From: Streptomyces europaeiscabiei
Lineage (GTDB): Bacteria > Actinomycetota > Actinomycetes > Streptomycetales > Streptomycetaceae
Length of the DNA: 36,844 bases
Direction: 5' to 3'
Assembly (NCBI RefSeq): GCF_001550375.1
Contig: NZ_LRTR01000177.1
Span: forward strand, 1 to 36,844
In this document: positions 16,065-24,191 of the stretch, one piece after another
Position numbering within the stretch: the stretch's first letter is position 1
Layout of the letters: every line of letters starts with the position of its first letter
Notes under the pieces: model-generated
What the model was told of the DNA's origin: nothing
Seen by the model: the letters and a program-made list of their open reading frames with translations, nothing else
The model's database searches: none
Translations under genes and position numbers: made by a program

Positions 16065-16594
16065 TTCGACAACTCGGCCAAGAACGGCCGTCAACGCAGG
16101 GCATCGAGTGCGGCCCTCCGAATGACAGGCGGCGCCTACAAGGTCCTCGTCCACCCTTCCTCGGCCAGACGCCAGTTCGATCATCGACGAGCTCCCGAAC
16201 GACATCACGGTGCCCCTCGTGCCGGGAGGTCCCTTCACGAGGTGGAGGAGCACCCAGCGGAGGTAGACGGCGAGGCGCACCGCCGGGCCGAAATCGTCGG
16301 CAGTCACCTCTGCAAGCGGACTGGCCGTGCACTCCCTGAGGGACACCACACGGACCCAGGAGTACTGGACCCACCTCAGGTGCCCGATCAGCTCGCACAT
16401 GGACATGAGCAGTTATCCCGGCAGCGGCGTCTTCCGCGCTTCCTGCGGTGACATGCCCTCACAGTTGGCAAGCGCGGTGCCCCGTGCGCAGTCGAGGAAG
16501 GTGGTCAACTACATCCGCTCGTCGCAGGCGTGAGGCGTATCGACGCATTTCGTCATCGTCGGCAACCATCCCCGACACCCACCCGAGTGACAAA

Positions 16595-16777
16595 TTAATG
16601 CTGGAACCCTGAAGGCGTTCCGCACTTGAGAAAGAATTGAGGTTGGGCACCCTTCGCACCGCGAAGCGCACGGACAAGTGAGATATAGATCTCACCAGGC
16701 GGGAACATAAAGCTGTAAATCCACCCACACTCCGTGATCAAAACTTCCTCGACCTCCCTTTTGGTCACTTTGCTCAT
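16595..16777 (-). CDS. Possible 60-residue ORF of unknown function
   Basis: The frame MSKVTKREVEEVLITECGWI continues with YSFMFPPGEIYISLVRALRG and ends GTPSGFQH. Its composition is protein-like (aromatic and aliphatic residues, few Arg/Pro runs) and it lies in a lower-GC patch. No convincing Shine-Dalgarno sequence precedes it and no family is recognised. It may be a fragment of a transferred gene. Confidence 0.3.
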   Translation of the reverse strand: MSKVTKREVEEVLITECGWIYSFMFPPGEIYISLVRALRGAKGAQPQFFLKCGTPSGFQH

Positions 16778-17197
16778 CCATGTTCAGGCCATACATATGA
16801 GGCCCGAACTGCACTGCGGCGCATCCCACTTGCCTTCTCACCAGCACCCGGCCAATCTTCTCCCTGCGCCCCGGACGGCTCGCTCAAGCGCCGCTTCCGG
16901 TACACGCGTTGACCATCTGAACGGGGGTTCTGATGAGCGGTTCGCTCCTCTCACTGCACTGCGCGGCCACACACCGGCCGGCCACAGTCACAGCTATCCG
17001 CGAAAGGCCTTGGTAGCACCGCGAAGTTCGCCACCGTTGGGTCTGAACTTCCCCTCGCGGAAGACCGAAAACGGTCCGCGAAGTCTGCAGTATCGGCGCC
17101 CCGGCATGGACCGTGCGCCTTCGCACACCACACCCAGCCGTGTTCCAACGGCTCAAGCTCGGCGATGCCCAATGGGCATGGCCCGCAAGGGAATTTC

Positions 17198-17755
17198 ATG
17201 AAGAGACTTGTAAGCTCCACGCTCACCTCTGTCATCGTGGCTGGCGGTCTGGTGGGCGTCACCGGCTCGCCCGCCTTCGCCGCGTGTGCTCCGGACCCGG
17301 TGAAGAAGTACGCCATCTCCAAGAAGTCCACGGTGTACAGGGGGACCAACCTGACCAGCACGTGGATGGACATGACGAGCGCCTCAGAGGTCTCGGTCAG
17401 CTACAACAGGAGCAGCACGGCGACCGCGAGCGTCAGCGGTACCGCTGGTATCGAGGCCGAGGCCGGGGTGATCTTCACCAAGGCAAGCACGTCGTTCAGC
17501 GTGACCGTCGGCGGAGAGTGGTCCAGCTCCAAGAGCTGGAACTACGAAATGAAGGCCAAGAAGGTCCAGGGCAAGAACCAGGTCCGCATGAGGCTTTTCC
17601 ACGAAGCCAAGAAGTTCCAGGTCGGCAAGAGCATCACTACTACCAAGCCCAACTGCAAGGGCACCGTCACCAAGCACTCTTGGAACAAGACCATCATCGC
17701 TCCGACCAAGCGCAGCAGCAACGACTTCTGGCGCCTTGAGTACAGGCACGTGTAG
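17198..17755 (+). CDS. Small secreted beta-rich protein of unknown function
   Basis: This 185-residue protein has a Sec signal peptide (MKRLVSSTLTSVIVAGGLVG, cleavage after SPAFA at about residue 28) and no anchor. The mature part is rich in Ser/Thr with an alternating polar/non-polar pattern (STATASVSGTAGIEAEAGVI followed by KASTSFSVTVGGEWSSSKSW), suggesting a long amphipathic beta hairpin. Two cysteines (about 30 and 150) could form a disulfide. The pattern resembles the membrane-inserting strands of aerolysin/ETX-type pore formers, but no domain can be named. The start at 17198 has AAGGGA 5-6 bases upstream. Codons such as AGA, CTT and GTA and a lower GC than the neighbours suggest recent acquisition. 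A hairpin follows the stop. Confidence 0.75.
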   Translation: MKRLVSSTLTSVIVAGGLVGVTGSPAFAACAPDPVKKYAISKKSTVYRGTNLTSTWMDMTSASEVSVSYNRSSTATASVSGTAGIEAEAGVIFTKASTSFSVTVGGEWSSSKSWNYEMKAKKVQGKNQVRMRLFHEAKKFQVGKSITTTKPNCKGTVTKHSWNKTIIAPTKRSSNDFWRLEYRHV

Positions 17756-17765
17756 GACATTCATG

Positions 17766-17801
17766 AAGGCGGCCCTCCGAGCAATCTTGGCGGGCCTCCT
17801 T
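17766..17801 (+). terminator. Terminator-like hairpin after the secreted-protein gene
   Basis: AAGGCGGCCC (17766-17775) pairs with GGGCCTCCTT (17792-17801) with one mismatch, starting 10 bases after the stop codon. Confidence 0.5.
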
Positions 17802-17835
17802 CGGTCACCACCACCGTTGTCTCTCCGCCAGGGGA

Positions 17836-17895
17836 CGCTTCAGCGGGGTCACCGGGTTTGTCATCGTCGGCCGCGGCGGACGGCCGAGCAGCCTC
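17836..17895 (-). pseudogene. VOC-gene fragment (second copy, degraded)
   Basis: The minus strand reads ARPSAAADDDKPGDPAEA, matching LLGRPLADDDKPGDPEAL of the intact VOC protein. GGTCACCGGG(T/C)TTGTC is shared at DNA level with 15770-15785. The rest of the VOC gene is absent or unrecognisable. Confidence 0.6.
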
Positions 17896-17911
17896 TCCTG
17901 TCATGAGCCGC

Positions 17912-18083
17912 TCATCCACAGCCCGCCGGGGCCTCCCGGCTGATTTCCTTGACCACACACCGCAGCCCCTGCGGTGCCATCTCCCCCACCCGCCACAGCA
18001 GTTCGGCGTACCGCCCGCTGTCCGCCGCCCAGCAGGTCGAGGACGCCCTCGACGGAGTCCGGGGCCTGTGTGACGTTCTCGGG
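17912..18083 (-). pseudogene. Unassigned frameshifted gene remnant
   Basis: Two minus frames join with a shift near 18023: PENVTQAPDSVEGVLDLLGG and then DSGRYAELLWRVGEMAPQGL with RCVVKEISREAP. The composition is clearly protein-like, but the family is not recognised. No start or stop consistent with a full gene is present. Confidence 0.4.
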
Positions 18084-18256
18084 GAAGCACGGAGAGGTCG
18101 TGGCTGCGCTGGCCGCCGTCGGGCTCCGGGCACTGCGGATCACCCCTCCAGGGCGCCCTCGGGCGCGAGTACGTCGGTCAGGGACGTGCGCGACGGGCGG
18201 ATCCGTCTTCTGTCACGGCTCCCTCTTCCACCACGCGCACCTCTCCCTCCCCGGCT

Positions 18257-18862
18257 ATGTCTCCGCCCATCGCGCGCAGTACGGCGTCAGACGCCTCCCG
18301 CAGAGACCCGAAACAGGCATGCGGTCGCCGAGTTCCTCCGACCGATGCGTGGACGCCACCGCGTTCACCGTGCAACCGGCCGCGATGCCCGCCGGCGCGT
18401 CCTCGACGACCAGGCACCGGGCCGGATCGGCGCCCAGGCGGGCGGCGGCGGCCAGGCAGCCCTCCGATGACGGCTTGCCCTCTCGTACACATCCTCGGCG
18501 CACACCCGCACCTCCGGCACCACCAACCCCGTACGGGTGAGCCTGGCCGCAGTGGGCTCCGCACGACTGGAAAAGACGACAGCCCAACGGCCCCGCGGCA
18601 ACACCCCCAGCAACTCGGCGGCTCCGTCGAAGGCGCGGAACCCGGGCTCCTCCACCGCCATCAGCCGGTCCAGGGCACAGTATTCCTCGGCTGGATCACG
18701 CTCCGGAGCCACCAGCCGAGGGATGTCCGCCCGCCACCGCCCTGCATGGTCAGCCACACGGCCTCGGGATCCAGCCCCCGCACCCATGCCCGTCAGACCC
18801 GGCCGTGGGCGTCGGCGGTGTCGATCAGCACCCCATCCACGTCGCACAGCACGGCGGCGGCC
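18257..18862 (-). pseudogene. HAD-superfamily phosphatase pseudogene (copy B)
   Basis: Reading three minus frames in order recovers the parts of a HAD sugar-phosphatase-like enzyme. Motif I is AVLCDVDGVLIDTADAHGRV, followed by a stop at about 18793. After a shift come APERDPAEEYCALDRLMAVE and the motif II region GRWAVVFSSRAEPTAARLTR. After another shift come motifs III-IV, REGKPSSEGCLAAAARLGAD and RCLVVEDAPAGIAAG. The C-terminus CFGSLREASDAVLRAMG lies in yet another frame. Several frameshifts and the in-frame stop make it non-functional as one protein. It ends next to the degraded VOC fragment and lies downstream of the bldK terminator. Confidence 0.75.
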
Positions 18863-18919
18863 AATGCCCCCCTGCTGCCACCCGTTGCCCCCCATCACCC
18901 GATCGCCGACCCTCAAAAC

Positions 18920-18955
18920 GCTGCAGGGCCTGCCGTACGGCAGGCCCTGCAGCGA
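18920..18955 (-). terminator. bldK operon terminator, perfect 36-bp palindrome
   Basis: CGCTGCAGGGCCTGCCGT (18920-18937) is exactly complementary to ACGGCAGGCCCTGCAGCG (18938-18955). On the minus strand it is followed by TTTT, a typical intrinsic terminator 16 bases after the bldKE stop. Confidence 0.88.
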
Positions 18956-18971
18956 GCGAAAGAATGGCCGG

Positions 18972-20114
18972 TCAGTTCTTCTTGACCGTAGCCCCGGCCT
19001 CGTCCGCCGCGCTGTCCTCCAGCGCCTTGAGCGCCGGGTCCAGGACGACGTCCTCGGCGCGGGCCTCGGTCGTGGGGTCCTCCGGGAAGTGGCAGGCCGT
19101 CAGGTGGCCGTCCAGGTTGCCGGAGAGCTGGACCAGCGGCGGCTCCTCGGAGGCGCACTTGTCCTGCGCCTTCCAGCAGCGGGTACGGAAGCGGCAGCCG
19201 GACGGTGGGGAGATCGGCGAGGGCACGTCACCGGCGAGCCGGATCCGCTCCTTCACCTCGACCTCGTCGTCGATCGCCACCTCGGGCACCGCCGAGAGGA
19301 GGGCGTGGGTGTAGGGATGCCGAGGCCGGTTGTAGAGCGAGTCACGGTCGGCGACCTCGACGATCTTGCCGAGGTACATGACCGCGACGCGCTTCGAGAA
19401 GTGCCGGACGATGGCGAGGTCGTGGGCGATGAACAGGAACGCGATGCCCAGCTCGTCCTGGACCTTCTGGAGCAGGTTGACGACCTGCGCCTGGATCGAC
19501 ACGTCCAGCGCCGAGACCGGCTCGTCCGCGACGATCAGCTTCGGGTTCAGGGCAAGCGCGCGGGCGACCCCGATGCGCTGGCGCTGGCCGCCGGAGAACT
19601 CGTGCGGGAAGCGGTTGTAGTGCTCGGGGTTGAGGCCGACCAGTTCGAGGAGCTCGCGGACCTTCTGCTCCCGGCCGCCCTCGGGGTTGATCCCGTTGAC
19701 CTCCATCGGCGACTTGATGATCGTGCCGACCGTCTGCCGCGGGTTCAGCGAGGAGTACGGATCCTGGAAGATCATCTGGATCTCGGACCGCACCGGCGCG
19801 AGCTGCTTGCGCGAGGCGTGCGTGATGTCCTGATCCTTGTAGGTGATCTTCCCGCCGGTGGGCTCCATCAGCTTGGTGATCAGCCGGCCGGTGGTCGACT
19901 TGCCGCAGCCCGACTCACCGACGAGGCCGACGCTCTCGCCGACACCGACGGTCAGGTCGATGCCGTCCACCGCCTGGACCGCACCGACCTTGCGCTTGAT
20001 CGGGAAGCCGCCGTAGATGGGGAAGTGCTTCGTCAGGCCCTCGACCCTGAGGAGTGTTTCTGCCGCGGTGTCCTTGGAGCCCTGTTGTGCGGGGAGGGTG
20101 AGGTTGTCGCTCAT
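18972..20114 (-). CDS. bldKE: BldKE, ATPase of the BldK oligopeptide importer (DppF/OppF type)
   Basis: This 380-residue ATPase is the last gene of the five-gene operon. It has Walker [10 protein letters not shown], signature [16 protein letters not shown], Walker [15 protein letters not shown] and H-loop [15 protein letters not shown]. The C-terminal cysteine set is [15 protein letters not shown] and TACHF. It starts 13 bases after the bldKD stop. In S. coelicolor BldK imports an oligopeptide signal needed for aerial mycelium formation. It and BldKD are good candidates to power the BldKABC-like set at 11531-15436, which has no ATPases of its own. Confidence 0.9.
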   Translation of the reverse strand: MSDNLTLPAQQGSKDTAAETLLRVEGLTKHFPIYGGFPIKRKVGAVQAVDGIDLTVGVGESVGLVGESGCGKSTTGRLITKLMEPTGGKITYKDQDITHASRKQLAPVRSEIQMIFQDPYSSLNPRQTVGTIIKSPMEVNGINPEGGREQKVRELLELVGLNPEHYNRFPHEFSGGQRQRIGVARALALNPKLIVADEPVSALDVSIQAQVVNLLQKVQDELGIAFLFIAHDLAIVRHFSKRVAVMYLGKIVEVADRDSLYNRPRHPYTHALLSAVPEVAIDDEVEVKERIRLAGDVPSPISPPSGCRFRTRCWKAQDKCASEEPPLVQLSGNLDGHLTACHFPEDPTTEARAEDVVLDPALKALEDSAADEAGATVKKN

Positions 20115-20127
20115 GTCTCGGTTCTCC

Positions 20128-21189
20128 CTAGCGCAGCCGGGGCTGGATCTTGTCGATGAAGATGGTCTGCTTCTGCTCCGCCGTCAGGTGGCAGGCAGAG
20201 TCGCGCCCCTCGCCGAGCGACGGCCGCTCGGTGCTGCACCGGTCGCCGGTGACCTCGCCCGTGAACGCGCAGCGCGGGTGGAACGGGCAGCCGCTGGGCG
20301 GGTTGAGCAGGCTGGGCGGGGAGCCGGGGATCGGGGTGAGCGCCTGGCTGGTGTCGCCGCCGAGGCGGGGCATCGAGCTGAGCAGACCCCAGGTGTAGGG
20401 GTGCGTGGGGTTGCGCAGCACCTCGCGGACACTGCCGCGCTCCACGGCCCGGCCCGAGTACATCACCAGCAGGTCGTCGGCCATGTCGGAGATGACGCCG
20501 AGGTCGTGCGTGATGAAGATGATCGCGGAGCCGAACTCCTGCTGGAGGTCCTTGAGCAGGTCGAGGATCTGCGCCTGGACGGTCACGTCGAGGGCGGTGG
20601 TGGGCTCGTCCGCGATCAGCAGGTCGGGGTCGCAGACCAGCGCCATGGCGATCATGGCGCGCTGGCGCATACCGCCGGAGAACTGGTGCGGGTAGTCGTC
20701 CACGCGCGACTGCGGGTGCGGGATGCCGACCTTGGCCAGCATCTCGATGGTCCGCTGCCGGGCCTCCTTCTTGGAGGCGCCGGTGTGCTTCATGAACGGC
20801 TCGGCGATCTGCCGGCCCACCGTGTAGTACGGCGAGAGCGCCGTCAGCGGGTCCTGGAAGATCATCGCCACCTTGTTGCCGCGGAGCTGCTCCAGCTCCT
20901 TCTCCTTGGCGGTGACGAGTTCCTTGCCGTCGAGGATGATCTCGCCCTCGACGGTGGTGGTCTTGGGGTTGTGCAGACCGAGGACGGTCAGGTTGGTCAC
21001 GGACTTGCCGGAGCCCGACTCACCCACGATGCCCAGCGTCTTGCCGCGCTCGACGTCGAAGGAGAGCCCGTCGACGGCCTTGACTATGCCGTCCTCGGTG
21101 GAGAACCGCACCCGCAGGTCGCGGACCGAGAGGAAGGCCTCCGGCCCGGTCGGGGCCTTCTCACCTTCGGTCTTGGTCAGAGTGGTCAC
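20128..21189 (-). CDS. bldKD: BldKD, ATPase of the BldK oligopeptide importer (DppD/OppD type)
   Basis: This 353-residue ATPase has Walker [10 protein letters not shown], signature [16 protein letters not shown] and Walker [15 protein letters not shown]. The DppD-type C-terminal cysteines are [18 protein letters not shown] and SACHL. The N-terminus carries an extra polar ~15 residues before [20 protein letters not shown]. It starts 10 bases after the bldKC stop and pairs with BldKE as the two-ATPase module of the transporter. Confidence 0.9.
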   Translation of the reverse strand: MTTLTKTEGEKAPTGPEAFLSVRDLRVRFSTEDGIVKAVDGLSFDVERGKTLGIVGESGSGKSVTNLTVLGLHNPKTTTVEGEIILDGKELVTAKEKELEQLRGNKVAMIFQDPLTALSPYYTVGRQIAEPFMKHTGASKKEARQRTIEMLAKVGIPHPQSRVDDYPHQFSGGMRQRAMIAMALVCDPDLLIADEPTTALDVTVQAQILDLLKDLQQEFGSAIIFITHDLGVISDMADDLLVMYSGRAVERGSVREVLRNPTHPYTWGLLSSMPRLGGDTSQALTPIPGSPPSLLNPPSGCPFHPRCAFTGEVTGDRCSTERPSLGEGRDSACHLTAEQKQTIFIDKIQPRLR

Positions 21190-21199
21190 GGTATTTCTC

Positions 21200-22177
21200 C
21201 TAGCTGAGGCGCACGCGCGGGTCGATGTAGGCGTAGGCGATGTCCACGATGATGTTCAGCATCAGGATGAAGAACGCGCCGAACAGCATCACGCCCATCG
21301 TCGCCGGAATGTCCTTGCCTTGAGAGGACTCGACCGCGAGACGCCCGAGGCCGGCCAGGTCGAAGGTGAATTCCGTGACCACTGCGCCGGAAAGCAGCGC
21401 GCTCAGGTCCATGCCGATGATGGTGACGATCGGAATGAGTGAACCACGCCAGGCATAACGGAAGAATACGTACCGCTGCTTCATGCCCTTGGCCCGGGCC
21501 GTGCGGACGTGCTCCTCCGAGAGCTGTTCAATCATCGTCGAGCGAGCCATACGCGTGTACTGGGCGGTGAAGATGGTGGCCATCACGGCCCAGGGGATCA
21601 GCAGGCCCATGAACCAGCCTGCCGGATCCTCGGTGAACGGCACGTACTTGGGGCTCTCCATCCAGCCGGTGCTGAAGACGAAGATGCCGAGGACGATCGG
21701 GCCGAGGAAGTAAATCTGGAACGAGCTGAGGACCATCGAGGCGCCGCTGACGGCCTTGTCGACGGCGGTGCCGCGCTTCCAGGCGGCGAGCAGACCGGTA
21801 CCGAGGCCGAACACCAGGAAGATGATCAGACCACCGATGGTCAGCGACAGGGTGAGCGGGAAGCTGTCGACGATGGAGTCCCAGACGAATTCACCGCTGT
21901 TGAAGGAGACGCCCAGGCACGGCGCGGAGCAGTGCCCCACCGCGAAGTCCCGGCCGACGACGATGCCGGACATGAAGTCCCAGAACTGCGTGGTGATGGG
22001 CTTGTCGAGGCCGAGGTTCTCTCTGATGACCGCGATGTTCTCGGGGGAGCAGTTCTTGCCGCAGGACAGCTGCGCGAAGTCTTGGGGGATCGTATAGAAC
22101 AGGAAGAACGTGAAGGCGCCGATCAGGAACATGATGACGACGGCGCCGATCAGCCTGCGGATGAGGAACTGAAGCAT
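21200..22177 (-). CDS. bldKC: BldKC, permease of the BldK importer (DppB/OppB type)
   Basis: This 325-residue permease starts MLQFLIRRLIGAVVIMFLIG with the first membrane helix and ends YAYIDPRVRLS. The coupling loop is ARAKGMKQRYVFFRYAWRG. The extracytoplasmic motifs CGKNC and HCSAPCLG are shared with the BldKC-like permease at 14453. Between bldKB and this gene lie 108 bases with strong hairpins, so its expression may be lower than that of the binding protein. Confidence 0.9.
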   Translation of the reverse strand: MLQFLIRRLIGAVVIMFLIGAFTFFLFYTIPQDFAQLSCGKNCSPENIAVIRENLGLDKPITTQFWDFMSGIVVGRDFAVGHCSAPCLGVSFNSGEFVWDSIVDSFPLTLSLTIGGLIIFLVFGLGTGLLAAWKRGTAVDKAVSGASMVLSSFQIYFLGPIVLGIFVFSTGWMESPKYVPFTEDPAGWFMGLLIPWAVMATIFTAQYTRMARSTMIEQLSEEHVRTARAKGMKQRYVFFRYAWRGSLIPIVTIIGMDLSALLSGAVVTEFTFDLAGLGRLAVESSQGKDIPATMGVMLFGAFFILMLNIIVDIAYAYIDPRVRLS

Positions 22178-22206
22178 GGCGGGTGGATGCTCTCTTCGAA
22201 AACGCG

Positions 22207-22267
22207 GCGGTCGGAGGGGGTGGTACCGACCGCGGGGGTGCGCTCCGCCTGGCGCACACCCCCGCGG
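22207..22267 (-). promoter_or_regulatory. Intercistronic hairpins after bldKB
   Basis: Two overlapping stems occur: GCGGTCGG (22207-22214) with CCGACCGC (22226-22233), and CCGCGGGGGTGCGC (22230-22243) with GCGCACACCCCCGCGG (22252-22267, 2-base bulge). No T-run follows. They share bases 22230-22233, so the two stems are mutually exclusive. A partial terminator or mRNA-stabilising structure is the usual role after a binding-protein gene. Confidence 0.6.
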
Positions 22268-22285
22268 ATCAGCCGGACTGACGGA

Positions 22286-24088
22286 TTACGGCTGCTTCAG
22301 GAACAGGTCGTTGATGTCGATGTAGCTCGACTCCGTGCTGTACCGGGCACCACCAATGTTCGATCCGAAGAGCTGGATCTGCTTCGAGTAGTAGACCGGG
22401 GCGGCCGGGTTGATCTCCTCCACGATGCGGTGGTGAGCCTCTTCCCACGTCTTGGCCGCGGCCTCGGGCTCCTCGGTCAGAGCCTTCTTGATCAGCTCGT
22501 CGACCTTGGCGTCCTTGATGTGCGAGTAGTTCGACGCACCGTCGGCGACGAGGGTGCCGTCGTAGACCGGGGTGATGACCGTGGACGGGGAGGACCAGTC
22601 CTGGCCCCAGCCGGTCATGTAGAGGTCGAACGGGTTGTCCAGCTTGCCGACCTGCTCGTAGAAGCTGGCCCGGTCGATCTCCTTGGCCTGGACGTCGAAG
22701 CCGAGCTTGGCCAGCGTGTCCTTGATGATCACCATCTGGGCCTGGCCGCGCGGGGTGTTGGAGTAGGCGTAGGCGAGCTTGGTGCCGTCCTTGACGCCCG
22801 CCTCCTTCAGCAGCTCCTTGGCCTTGTCCAGGTCACCGTTGGGCTTCTTCAGCTTGCCGAAGGGGTCGTACTTCGCGTCATAGCCCGGCAGGGTCGGCGC
22901 CATCAGACCACCGGCGATCTCACCGCCGTAGCGACCACCGTCGGCCTGGACCATGGCCTGGCTCGGGAGCGCGTAGGTGATCGCGTCGCGGACCTTCTTG
23001 TCCTTCATGTTGGCGCTGTCGAGGTTGAACGTCATCTGCCACACGTAGGGCTGGTAGCCCTGGATCGTGCGCTTCTTGGCGTTCGCGTCACCGATGACCT
23101 TGGACAGCTGGGCCGGGTCCACCGAGTCGGTGAACTGGATGGCGTTCTTGGCCTCGCCCTGGTCGGCGATCAGGCGCTTGGTCTGGCTGGCCTGCTTGAT
23201 GGTGGTGGTGAACTGGTAGCCGTCGACGTACTGGTGGCGCACCGAGTCCGTCTTCGGGTCCCACTGGTCGTTCTTGACCAGGGTCAGCGACTTGCCAGCC
23301 TTGTACTCGGAGATCTTGTACGGGCCGAGGGCGGCCGGGGCCTTGTCGTACTTCTCCTTCGTGTCCTGCTTCTCGGGCACGATGGCGTAGCCGGCCATGG
23401 CCAGGGCCTGGGGGAGGTCCGGGCGCGGCTGGTCGAAGTGGAAGACGACCGTCTTGTCGTCCGGGGTCTCCAGGACGGAGTCCGGCAGGTGCTTGCCCTT
23501 GTACGGGCCGTCCGGCAGCGCCTTGCGGTAGTCGGAGCCCGAGAGCCAGCTCTGGACGTAGGACGGGCCGTCGAAGATGACCTTGGAGTACTGGCGCTCG
23601 ATGGTGTGGCGGACGTCGGCCGAGGTGATGACGTTGCCGTCCTCGTCCTTGACGCCGTCCTTGAGCTTGTACGTCCAGGTCTTGCCGCCGTCGGACGACG
23701 TGCCGGAGTCGGTGGCGATGTCACCGACGACCGTCAGGTTGCCCTTGTCGTCCTCCTGGTAGTTCGTCAGCCCGCGGTGCAGGAGGTTGGCGATCTGGCC
23801 AGCGTCGGAGACGTAGATCTGCCCCGGGTCCAGGTGGGTCATGTCGGACTGGGCGTAGACGTTGATGACACCGCCGGACTTGGCGCCCTTGACCTCTTCG
23901 GCCGGACCGGCGGAGGCGGCGGCGTCCCCGTAGACGACAGGCTTCGACTGCTCGGCGGCGTCGTCCTGGGACTTGGAGTTGTCCTTCGAGTCGCTCTTGC
24001 CATTGTCCGCGCAGCCGGCCAGCGCGAGCGAGCCGGCCACGAGGGCGACGGCCACGGCACGCGTGGTGCGGTTTCTGATGGGCTTCAT
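22286..24088 (-). CDS. bldKB: BldKB, oligopeptide-binding lipoprotein of the BldK importer
   Basis: This 600-residue solute-binding lipoprotein has signal peptide MKPIRNRTTRAVAVALVAGS and lipobox LAGC (Cys26), then a Ser/Asp/Lys-rich linker. The SBP_bac_5 domain includes GGVINVYAQSDMTHLDPGQI, then TWTYKLKDGVKDEDGNVIT and KKVRDAITYALPSQAMVQAD. It captures the extracellular peptide and delivers it to BldKA/BldKC. The start is set at the ATG at 24088, directly before the signal peptide; the frame is open upstream without a ribosome site. It lies 103 bases after bldKA. Gene order A-B-C-D-E matches the S. coelicolor bldK locus. Confidence 0.92.
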   Translation of the reverse strand: MKPIRNRTTRAVAVALVAGSLALAGCADNGKSDSKDNSKSQDDAAEQSKPVVYGDAAASAGPAEEVKGAKSGGVINVYAQSDMTHLDPGQIYVSDAGQIANLLHRGLTNYQEDDKGNLTVVGDIATDSGTSSDGGKTWTYKLKDGVKDEDGNVITSADVRHTIERQYSKVIFDGPSYVQSWLSGSDYRKALPDGPYKGKHLPDSVLETPDDKTVVFHFDQPRPDLPQALAMAGYAIVPEKQDTKEKYDKAPAALGPYKISEYKAGKSLTLVKNDQWDPKTDSVRHQYVDGYQFTTTIKQASQTKRLIADQGEAKNAIQFTDSVDPAQLSKVIGDANAKKRTIQGYQPYVWQMTFNLDSANMKDKKVRDAITYALPSQAMVQADGGRYGGEIAGGLMAPTLPGYDAKYDPFGKLKKPNGDLDKAKELLKEAGVKDGTKLAYAYSNTPRGQAQMVIIKDTLAKLGFDVQAKEIDRASFYEQVGKLDNPFDLYMTGWGQDWSSPSTVITPVYDGTLVADGASNYSHIKDAKVDELIKKALTEEPEAAAKTWEEAHHRIVEEINPAAPVYYSKQIQLFGSNIGGARYSTESSYIDINDLFLKQP

Positions 24089-24191
24089 GAGGCCTATGCA
24101 CCTACCTGTTGATAGTTGTCCACGAGTACTGCCTGACGGTCCGGGGAAACCCGGATCGGGGGTGGCAGTCCCCCCACCCACCAATGGACGA

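Larger units (their letters stand above)
15894..17197. other. Gene-poor, lower-GC stretch
   Basis: Apart from HAD remnant A I see no secure gene here. The minus frame upstream of the remnant (to 16406, MSMCELIGHLRWVQYSW...) is open with fair composition but has no recognised domain. From about 16530 to 16800 the base composition is clearly less GC-rich (for example GACAAATTAATG and GAGATATAGATCTC). The likely picture is decayed or acquired DNA carrying the upstream region of the secreted-protein gene. Confidence 0.5.

Noticed and set aside
15894..16406. Extension of the VOC protein to 298 residues
   Set aside because: The extra part contains a HAD-phosphatase scrap, while a TTG with a good ribosome site starts the VOC domain exactly.
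16327..16533. 68-codon plus-strand ORF
   Set aside because: It has no ribosome site and no recognisable domain, and its composition does not stand out from the decayed surroundings.
21509..24112. 867-codon plus-strand ORF
   Set aside because: It is antisense to bldKC and bldKB, valine/leucine/glycine-rich, with no motifs.
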